From Pegoplata infirma (taxonomy: Eukaryota > Arthropoda > Insecta > Diptera > Anthomyiidae), in contig OY992536.1 in the NCBI GenBank assembly GCA_963921195.1, positions 319,069,038 through 319,133,037 of the forward strand: a stretch of DNA of 64,000 bases, in the 5' to 3' direction. Below are positions 56,992 to 64,000 of the stretch, in pieces (positions within the stretch are counted from its first letter, which is position 1; every line of letters begins with the position of its first letter). Under the pieces are notes generated by a model. That model was not told where the DNA came from. It was given only the letters and a program-made list of their open reading frames with translations, and searched no databases. Made by a program: the position numbers and the translations under genes.

Positions 56992-57125
56992 ATCTGGGTG
57001 TTCTCTGACAGGTACATAGACTTTTTCATTTAATGTCACCGCAGTTCCTTCTGGTTCTGGTAACATTAAAGGTTCTTTTTTCACGCCATTTATTTGAAAT
57101 AATGAGGCACGAACACGGGCAATTT
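56992..57125 (-). CDS. how: Internal exon of held out wings (HOW), a STAR/Quaking-family RNA-binding protein
   Basis: Read on the minus strand, the exon starts with two bases that finish a split codon and then gives 44 uninterrupted codons, beginning IARVRASLFQINGVKKEP and ending KVYVPVREHPD. From memory this matches insect HOW and, more distantly, vertebrate QKI: the end of the Qua1 dimerisation helix, a variable linker (LPEPEG) and the start of the KH (maxi-KH) domain just before FNFVGRILGPRG. HOW proteins bind ACUAAY-type RNA elements and control splicing, stability and export of mRNAs in muscle, tendon and glia. The other two forward frames contain stops, so this frame is the coding one. 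The upstream intron is phase 1 and the downstream intron phase 0. No flanking exon is in the window, so at least 6.8 kb of intron lies before it and 56.9 kb after it. A close STAR paralogue is possible but the peptide fits HOW best. Confidence 0.94.
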
Positions 57126-57152
57126 CTGGAAATAAAAGAGAGAGGAAAAACA
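57126..57152 (-). other. Polypyrimidine tract and splice acceptor of the how exon
   Basis: Read on the minus strand, a run made almost only of T and C (TTTTTCCTCTCTCTTTTATT) leads to TCCAG immediately before the exon. This is a strong 3' splice site; the intron enters in phase 1. Confidence 0.9.
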
Positions 57153-57479
57153 ATTTAGTAAAATGGTTAAAAAATTAGATATTTTAAGTTAACGAGAGAA
57201 ATAATTTTCGCCTGAAGGTTTAAAAAGTTATTAAAAATATTTTAATAAAAACACTGTGCTCGAATTTGACACATTTTTTTTTAACAAGCTGGGCACCCTA
57301 CTGGTAAAGTTAATTCGGGTACGCTGAATTCAATGGTGCTAGACGTTTTTCGAAGTTAGCGCTCGAATTCGCGATATAAAAATGATATTTTTAAACTTTT
57401 GCGATCATTTTTAAATTTAAAACCATTCAAGTTCGTTAAACTTACACAAAAAAACATAATACCGTGAATTTTTTTTCGC

Positions 57480-57570
57480 GAAAAACATTTTTTGTGCGCG
57501 GAAAACATTTTTTGTGCGCGGAAAACATTTTTTGTGCGCGGAAAACATTTTTTGTGCGCGAAAAATCTTT
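57480..57570 (+). repeat. 20-bp tandem repeat GAAAACATTTTTTGTGCGCG, four units
   Basis: Present as a single unit in copy 2 of the host element (near 62380), so the expansion is specific to this copy. It makes up the start of a 115-codon frame that is not a gene. Confidence 0.85.
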
Positions 57571-57606
57571 ATTTTCGTGAAAAAAAATTGGTTCAATACA
57601 AATATT

Positions 57607-58440
57607 TATACCCTACACCACACTGTGGTACAGGTTATAATGAGTTTGTGCTGATGTTTGTAACTACCCGAAATATTGGTCCTAGACCTTTAAGTATACC
57701 GATCGACTCAGAATCACTTTTTGAGTCGATTAAGCGATGTCTGTCCGTCCGTCTGTCTGTCCGTCCGTCCGTCCGTCCGTCTGTCCATGTAAACGATGTA
57801 AACACGATACAGGTCGCAATTTTTAATCAATTGATTTGAAATTTGAAACTTAAGCCTCTCTTGGCCCAAGGACGAAGCCTATTGAAATTGGAAAAAATCG
57901 GTCTATACCAAAACTAAAGAGGACCCCATACAATGGTCCTCTTTAGTTTTGGCTCAAATGACTCTAATAACCGTATTATAATAGGTATCTTTTTGAAATT
58001 TGGAAGGTAAACATGTTTTGTCTTCACAAATCACCATTCCATATTTCATCGGACCAGTTCTTCTTGTAGCCCCCATACAAACCACCTTCCCGATTTTCAC
58101 ATAAATGTCTCAAATTTCATGAAAATAGAAAATATTTAATTAAAATTTTTTTTGTGTATGTTAAACGCGTACTTAAATAACCTTATCAAACCTGATAATC
58201 ATCGGACCAGTTTTGGACTCAGGCCCCTTGTGAAAATTTCGCCCGATATTCAGTTAAGGCGGTTTATTGTCAACAAATAGAAGCCTATTTCACTCAAATT
58301 TGATTTGTGAGTGTTTTTTACACTTATTAAAGATTTTACAACATATAGATCTAATCGGTTCCTGGGAACCCTTTTTCGAGAAACTCTGGTGTAGGGTATT
58401 ACATGGTCGGTCTTAACCGACTATAATTTTCTTACTTGTT
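57607..58440 (-). mobile_element. Dispersed repeat with TACCCTACACC ends (S-like architecture)
   Basis: In the minus sense it starts ACAAGTAAGAAAATTATAGT, CGGTTAAGACCGACCATG, TAATACCCTACACC and ends GGTGTAGGGTATAAAT. A GTCCGTCCGTCTGTC microsatellite lies at 57738-57785. Like the S family it has ACAAGTAA, a palindrome and an ACCCT(A/C)CAC end. In copy 2 of the host element this insert is absent. Confidence 0.75.
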
Positions 58441-59061
58441 TTAGTTTGATTTCAATTTACGACAGCCATCTGGTAAAGCTAGTTCGTGTACACTTAATCC
58501 CATTGTAATATCAGTTTTTTCAAAGTAAGCGTATGTATTAGCGATATTCGCTATTATTTTTTTTATTTTTAAGTAAAAAAAAACATTTTTTTCATATTTT
58601 TTAGACAATTGCTGAATTTTTATCATCTAAACTCTATTGAATATACAAAAAAAAAAAAATTTATTCGCTTAAATTTTTTTTCGCGACTTTTTTCTCGCGA
58701 ATTTTTTTCGCCCACTTTTTTTTATTTTCCTATTCGTTTATGAAAATGAGTAGAATACGATAAATTACAACACAAAATTTTTCGAAAAAAAAAAAAATCG
58801 CGGAAATTTTTTTTCGCGGAAATTTTTTTTTTCGCGGAAAAATTTTTTTTCGCAATGCATTTTCTAAATTTATACTTAAAAACTATCCTAAAAGCATTAA
58901 AATTTAATTTTTGTAGTACCAAGGCTTTACAATTTTAACTCGCGAATAACGCGAATACGAGCGCTAACTGCGAAAAACGGCTAGCACCATTGAATTCAGC
59001 GTACCCGAATCAGCATTACCAACAGGGTGCCCAGCTTGTTAATTTTTGCGACTAGCACAGT

Positions 59062-59600
59062 AAAATAAGTAATGAAGAAACATTTTTTTTAAAAGTTTCG
59101 ATAAGTATAGTTTTTTGACAGAATATTTGGTTAGGTTTTGCTTAAGTATGCAAAAACAAAGATTTCGGTCGAACTCTAATTATTATCATAAAATTTTGAT
59201 TAAAAGAAGCTGCAAAATTTAACAAAATAGAAGTAAGAAAATTATAGTCCGTCAAGATCAAGCTTACAAAATTAAGTCTATGGTCGAAACATAGAGCGAT
59301 TGAATTTATATTTGTTTACGCCTTAAGGTATGCTTTAAAAATATTTAAATTTTAGATAAAGGACAAAGGAAGACTCGTAGATGTTCAAAACCTATTTGTT
59401 TTATAGATTAACTAAGCCTGATAATTCGTAATCCAAGTGATATAAAAAACACACGTAAAATTAGTTTAGTTCTTCTTTTCTAAGGAAAAATGTTAAAAAT
59501 CACTTGAAACCATAAATGCAATATAATAAAAATTTTAAAATAATTATTTCAAATGTATCTATCATTAATAAATGTTTAAACCTAAAAAATCCACAAAATA
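59062..59600. other. AT-rich intron, nothing recognised
   Basis: No repeat ends or coding similarity. Confidence 0.4.
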
Positions 59601-59608
59601 TTTGAAAA

Positions 59609-59882
59609 ATAAATATAGAGCGTGAATATTCAAAACATGCTATCTGCTAATGAGATTTTTTTAGAAGATCAAAAAGAACTGTTATTTTTATGTAATTCTA
59701 AGATTTATTATTAATATTTTTGCTACAATATAAATAAAAACAATTGTTTTTGTAAATAATATTTCATTAAAAAATTAATTTGAAAGATGATAACTAATTC
59801 AGTAAACACATTTCTATTGAAAATTCTCTTTCGAAAATATTGCAGATAGCAAGTTTTGAATATGCACTCTTGATATATTTTA
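59609..59882. mobile_element. MITE-like element with about 40-bp inverted ends
   Basis: The left AGCGTGAATATTCAAAACAT, GCTATCTGC and the right GCAGATAGCAAGTTTTGAAT, ATGCACTC are inverted repeats. The 68-codon frame across it is not a gene. Confidence 0.65.
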
Positions 59883-60629
59883 TGTGAATTTAAGAAAAAA
59901 TATAAAGAAATCTTTATTAAATAAAACAAAAAAATTTAAAAATCTAAAACCTGTATACATTAAAACAATAAATTACAGGCTTAAAGTTGTCTTTAAACAC
60001 TTTGACCATATAAACAAAAAAAAAAAATATTTTGTCATTTTGAGCAACACCTCTACTAACTGGCCGGCCACCTTTTAATAACTTTAACCATAATTAAGCA
60101 GAAATGTGTTTGGGTAGCGTGTAATTATGGCGGTTTATTTTTTTCTACTCTTCATAAAAATCATTTAATTATTATTAATTAATGAATTAAGATACAAAAC
60201 AACAAAATAAATGTTTAAAAAAAATTCAATTTGTGCAAAAGTAAAAAAAAAATACTACCATAATAGAACAATAGCGGTTTTTTTAATATGCAACTTTAAA
60301 ATTTATAAGATTTATAACAATTTATATGAGTCATACTAAAACACTTTGTCTGAGGACTAATAAAAGTAAATTTACTACATTTCACTGGTGTGTTTTTTTT
60401 TTAATTAACATGAAAATCTAAATTTAATTACATGTTTCTTTATTTATTAGTCGTATGTTAATGTTAAAATGGAAATTTATAATAATTTTTTATAAGATCA
60501 GTTTGATAAATAAACATCACAATTTTATGTTACCATAAATGGCAAACCATAATTTTCCTAACTACAATTTGTTTTGTCTTAAGGCAAAAAAAAAATATTT
60601 TTTATTAAATTAATTTAATTACTCTTTTT
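59883..60629. other. AT-rich intron, nothing recognised
   Basis: Mostly A/T runs; no structure found. Confidence 0.4.
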
Positions 60630-60644
60630 TATACCCTCCACTTA

Positions 60645-61244
60645 CAAGGGAAGTCTCCCTAGTGTCACCCGCGGATCTTTATGGAATTGGTTTTATTTTG
60701 TAGATCAGAAAAAATAAAGGGACACGTATTTTTTTTTAGCGGCCCAAATTCATATTTAGGGGGTGAAAAGGAGGGGGGAAGACAAGGCCATTTTTCAGTT
60801 TTTTTCGTTTATCTCCCATATTATGCAATGAAACCTAGTCATGTTACATACCAAATGAAAGGTATTTGGAAAACCTATCTACATGTGCTAAGAACGTGCG
60901 CAAGCATGCACAACTTTTCGTTATATTGAGTAAAATATCAAAATTTTTGGACATTTTTGTTAATAAGTCGAAAAATATTAACTTCTATGGCCCGTTGTTA
61001 GCACCACGAGATAGGTATTTTTAATACCTTTAATCTGATACCACACATGGGTATATTAATTTTGTTTAAATAGCCGTAAATTGTAAAAAACTGAAAAAGG
61101 TCAATTTCCCCCCATACAAATCGACCCCCCCAAAAAATGAGTTTGGGCCGCTAAAAAAAAATACGTGTCTAATTAATTTTCGTTCTTAACAACATATCCA
61201 AATTTCATGAAGATCGGAGGGTGACACCAGGGAGACTTCCCTTG
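60645..61244 (+). mobile_element. TTA-type MITE copy 3 (PIF/Harbinger-like), 600 bp
   Basis: Same 26-bp inverted ends as copy 1. TTA is duplicated at 60642-60644 and 61245-61247 in ATACCCTCCAC-TTA...TTA-GTGATAGAGGGT. The S7 copy has the empty site CCACTTAGTGATAG. It shares about 90 percent of visible words with copy 1. Confidence 0.93.
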
Positions 61245-61326
61245 TTAGTGATAGAGGGTACATATAAGTTTGTCATTCTGTTTGTAACTCATCGAAATAT
61301 CGATCTGGGACCCCATAAGGTATATA

Positions 61327-61566
61327 TCGCTCCTTTACTTGTATAGTAAATGATGCAGAATTATTCGTTATATCGTGCTTTATATTGTGTCAAAAATTCG
61401 TATTAATATCATTAAAACTTATCGTTTGAGAAGAAAACACGCCATTATTACATTTTCTATGTACCGGCCTTTTTCAATTAAAAACCAGTTTCAATAGTAA
61501 ACTTTAAACGTGTTTTCTGCAAAATCAAATATTTTGAGTTGTGACACTATACAAGTAAAGGAGCGA
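61327..61566. mobile_element. MITE with perfect 21-bp TIRs, 240 bp
   Basis: TCGCTCCTTTACTTGTATAG T at the left is matched exactly in reverse at the right (61546-61566). Other S copies read GTATATATATTCATGAT across the site without an insert. The duplication is TA (or ATAT if the element starts two bases later); the surrounding TATATA makes this ambiguous. Confidence 0.85.
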
Positions 61567-62125
61567 TATATTCATGATGCCCGATCGATTTTAAGACATT
61601 CTAGCGATGTCCGTCTGCCCGTCTGTCTGTCTGTGTAAAATGCTGTCACGGACAAAATATTGCACAGAGATGACTGAAACTTAACGTATTTATTGGAAGT
61701 TTTCCCGAGAAGTTTGGTATTGTATTTGAGCGATATCGGTTCAGCGTTATGAACGAAAATGTTAGCACACCTCAAAAATGTCAGTACATTCAACATAACC
61801 TAAAAATATAAAATGCTTTAATTCGGCTCCTGGTTGACATATGTGAACATAATTGAACACCAAATGGTATTTAAACAAGTACGAACATATTTTTTGACAA
61901 AAAAATGAAAAAAATGGCGGATTTTTTTACCAAAACTTTTATCGCGGAAATTTTTTTTTTTTCAAAAGTAATTTCCGCTTAAATAAAGTTTTTTACAGTA
62001 ATCTTTTTGAAATTGTGGAGGGTATCACTACATTCGGCAAGGCCGAATTTAACTATTTTACTTGTTAATAATTCGATTAAGTATACATATTAATAAATAA
62101 TAAACTGCCAATTCAGACTAATTTC

Positions 62126-63027
62126 ACTGTGCTAGAATTTGACATTTTTTGAACAAGCTGGGCACCCTACTGGTAAAGTTAATTTAAGTACGCTGAATTC
62201 AATGGAGTCAGCCGTTTTTCGTAGTTGGCGCTCGTATTCGCGATATTCGCGATTTAAAATTTTGATGCTTAAGTACAATAAAAACGATATTTTTTAACTT
62301 TTGCGATAATTTTTAAATTGAAAACCATCCAAGTCTGTTAAACTAACATAACAAACCATAATACCGTGAATTTTTTTGGCGAAAAACATTTTTTGTTCGC
62401 GAAAAATCTTTATTTTCGTGAAAAAATTGGTTCAATACAAATAAAATTGACGAAAAGACTATATATTCAATAAAATTAATCCCTGAGGAAGTCGGAAAAT
62501 ACCGACGAAACGTAGGATTGTAGAAAATTAAATAAACTAGTCTTTTAATTATTTTTAAAAATACCTTACCTTGAAAGCCCAATTTAGAAAATTCTAAAAA
62601 AATTTAACAAAATCACAAATATTTTTAGTTTGATTTAAATTTATGACAGCCATCTGGTAAAGCTAGTTCGTGTACGCTAAATCCCATTGTAATATCAGTT
62701 TTTTTCAAAGTTAGAGTATGTATTAGCGATATTCGCGATTTTTTTTTTTTTTTATTTTTAAGTAAAAAAAAAAATACTTTTTATATAATTTAGACATTTT
62801 TGGAATTTTTATCATCTAAACTCTATTGAATTAAGAAAAAAAAAATTTATTCGCGAAAAAAAATTTTTTCGATATTTTTTCGCGAAGTTTTTTCCCCAAT
62901 TTTTTTATTTTGCTATTAATTTATGAAAATGAGTAAAATACGATACAATACAGACACAAAATTTAAAAAAAAAAAAAATTTCGCGGATTTTTTTTTTGCG
63001 AAAAAAACAATGCATTTTCTAAATTCA
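62126..63027. mobile_element. TIR element with ACTGTGCT ends, copy 2, right end cut off
   Basis: Matches copy 1 (ACTGTGCTAGAATTTGACAT, ACAAGCTGGGCACCCTACTG, then ATGACAGCCATCTGGTAAAG, GCTAGTTCGTGTACGC) but stops at AATGCATTTTCTAAATTCAT where an S4-type block begins. It carries a hammerhead-like sequence at 62478-62519 where copy 1 has its own, different insert. Confidence 0.75.
62478..62519 (+). ncRNA. Hammerhead ribozyme candidate, best in window
   Basis: Stem I AATCC (62478-62482) pairs with GGATT (62515-62519). CTGAGGA (62483-62489) fits the CUGANGA box. Stem II is GTCGG/CCGAC (62491-62495, 62502-62506) with loop AAAATA. GAAA is at 62507-62510. C-GTA follows, with the predicted cut after 62514. 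Stem III is only ACGT, too short to close alone. Minimal hammerheads of this kind are known from Penelope-like retroelements and can act as dimers. Flanks AAAAGACTA (62453) and TAGTCTTTT (62538) form a further outer stem. Confidence 0.7.
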
Positions 63028-63556
63028 TACATATGGAGCATTCCATGTCAAATCGGACACTTTGAAAATTTTTTTTTAAATTTTCCCAATTTGTTTACAG
63101 TTTTTAGTAACTTTCCTAAACTCCTTCGTGGTAAACTTTCAGATTTTTTTGATGACCCGTTCAAAAGATATCAAATTTTTAAAAATTGGTAGTTTGTTCC
63201 TTTACTCAAACTTCTTTTACTCATAACTTCTTCAATAATGGTCCAAATTTCAAATTTTTTTTTTTCAAAATTTTTGTTTTTTTACGTACTTTTTAAAAAA
63301 AATCCCAAAAAATTCTTAAAAGCGCTCTAGTATGCGATTTTTAAGTTTTAAAATTTAAATCTCATTTTTGAAAATGTTTGTACTCTTCGATTTTTTTGAA
63401 ATTTTTTTGTGTAAAACTTTTATCAATTCTACAAATTTTTTGCCCAGGAAGATAGTGGGATAACGATTATTACTATTTTTTAAAATTTTTTGAAAAAATT
63501 TTATTGTAATTTTCCAATCTTAAAATCATTTCTACTGCTCCAATGGTGCGTCATAG
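63028..63556 (-). mobile_element. Fragment of the S4-type large repeat
   Basis: Starts ATGGAGCATTCCATGTCAAA and follows 20727-21250 almost word for word (GGACACTTTGAAAA, GATGACCCGTTCAAAAGATA, GCCCAGGA(A/G)GAT) to CTACTGCTCCAATGGTGCGT. It provides a second empty site for the TA-type MITE at 24833. Confidence 0.8.
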
Positions 63557-63584
63557 ACCCATTTAAAATATTATATTTTGGATA

Positions 63585-63660
63585 AGTTTATTCAAGCTCG
63601 AGGTAATTTTTTTCTTTACCAATTAAAACTATGATAAAACAAGTAGAACTATGATAAAAC
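63585..63660. repeat. Fragment with TCAAGCTCGAGGT and a 20-bp direct repeat
   Basis: TCAAGCTCGAGGTAATTTTT recalls the family that carries hammerhead-like cores at 37566 and 50282. Next to it AACTATGATAAAACAAG is duplicated. Confidence 0.5.
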
Positions 63661-64000
63661 AAGCTAAATTCGACTTGGCCGAATCTATGAATACCCTCCA
63701 CAATGCCCTTTTTAAGTGATAGTAAATTTTCTAACGTGAAAAAAATAACATTTTTGGCTAGAAATATTTTATTATGTGAAAAAAAAAACTTTTTTTAATA
63801 ATTTTTGAAAAGAAAATAATTTACTAATTTTATTTTTTTTTAGTGTAAAATTTTTTTTGAGTGTATTTTTTTTTTTTTTTTTTTTGTTTTAGTGTAAAAA
63901 TATTTGAGTGACAAAAATACCTTGTAAAATATTTTTGTGACTTACAAATGTTTTTAAAACATGTTTAACGGGTTTTCAACACGTGAATTTAAGGTGCCTA
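63660..64000 (+). mobile_element. S-family copy S10, cut by the window end
   Basis: Starts CAAGCTAAATTCGACTTGGC, CGAATCTATGAATACCCTCC, ACAATGCCC and follows copy S3 (reverse complement) to TCAACACGTGAATTTAAGGT at the window edge. Confidence 0.75.

Larger units (their letters stand above)
57253..59061. mobile_element. TIR element with ACTGTGCT ends, copy 1, about 1.8 kb
   Basis: Inverted arms of about 150 bp share ACAAGCTGGGCACCCT, TTCGGGTACGCTGAATTCAA, TGGTGCTAG, GTTTTTCG and AGCGCTCG. A second copy starts at 62126. The middle is interrupted at 57607-58440 by another repeat. It begins 128 bp from the how exon. No transposase was recognised. Confidence 0.8.
60630..62065 (-). mobile_element. 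S-family copy S9 with two nested elements
   Basis: In the minus sense it begins ACAAGTAAAATAGTTAAATT, CGGCCTTGCCGAATG, GATACCCTCCACAATTTC and ends with TAAGTGGAGGGTATA interrupted by a MITE. The TTA-type MITE copy 3 (60645-61244) and a 240-bp MITE (61327-61566) sit inside. The 74-codon minus-strand frame (61572-61796) reads through conserved family sequence and is not a recognised protein. Confidence 0.8.

Noticed and set aside
57492..57839. 115-codon open frame, the second longest in the window
   Set aside because: Its first third is the 20-bp tandem repeat, the middle is the start of a dispersed repeat and the end is a GTCCGTCC microsatellite (RLSVRPSVRPSV). It is a chance frame.

Overview
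This window is almost entirely non-coding, very AT-rich insect DNA. It carries one recognisable piece of a protein-coding gene: a 134-base internal exon on the minus strand (56992-57125). Its 44 complete codons match the HOW (held out wings)/Quaking family of STAR RNA-binding proteins, across the end of the Qua1 helix and the linker into the KH domain. It has a textbook polypyrimidine tract and AG acceptor on one side and a GTAAGT donor on the other. No other exon was found, so the window reads as one exon with at least 56.9 kb of downstream intron and at least 6.8 kb of upstream intron. The HOW peptide, the base composition and the transposon types point to a fly with a repeat-rich genome. 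A calyptrate such as a blowfly or house-fly relative is my guess; Diptera is well supported, the family is not.

Layout. 1-4.4 kb: tandem repeats carrying about a dozen tRNA-Lys primer-binding-site-like motifs, with DNA transposons inside. 4.9-9.8 kb: a pogo/Tigger-like element, degenerate 18-bp satellite and two copies of a dispersed repeat (called S here). 10.1-11.6 kb: a 305-360 bp tandem repeat. 13.4-18.7 kb: a roughly 300-bp satellite split by a long-inverted-repeat element. 20.6-26.1 kb: S copies in opposite orientation, a long hairpin and a Tc1/mariner-type MITE carrying a tRNA-like promoter. 28.2-35.2 kb: two inverted Helitron-like elements carrying 16-bp repeat arrays. 35.3-40.3 kb: nested TIR elements, including a 431-bp-arm fold-back. 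41.3-49.4 kb: an 8-kb, 19-bp satellite. 49.5-56.9 kb: hammerhead-like motifs, a hAT MITE inserted in its own relative, several MITEs and a tRNA-like pseudogene. 57.0-57.1 kb: the exon. 57.25-64 kb: more nested TIR elements, S copies and the best hammerhead ribozyme candidate.

The strongest structural results come from comparing copies within the window. Several insertions can be proved by their target-site duplications together with an unoccupied related site: TTA for a 600-bp PIF/Harbinger-like MITE, TA for Tc1/mariner-type MITEs, and 8 bp for hAT elements. The TTA family also shows sites with an extra CAA or TTG between two TTA triplets, which look like excision footprints. No autonomous transposase, reverse transcriptase or other intact enzyme gene was recognised. 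All the short open reading frames look like chance frames in repeats. I found no new protein-based system; the novelty lies in repeat architecture, hairpin RNA potential and ribozyme remnants inside a very large intron.
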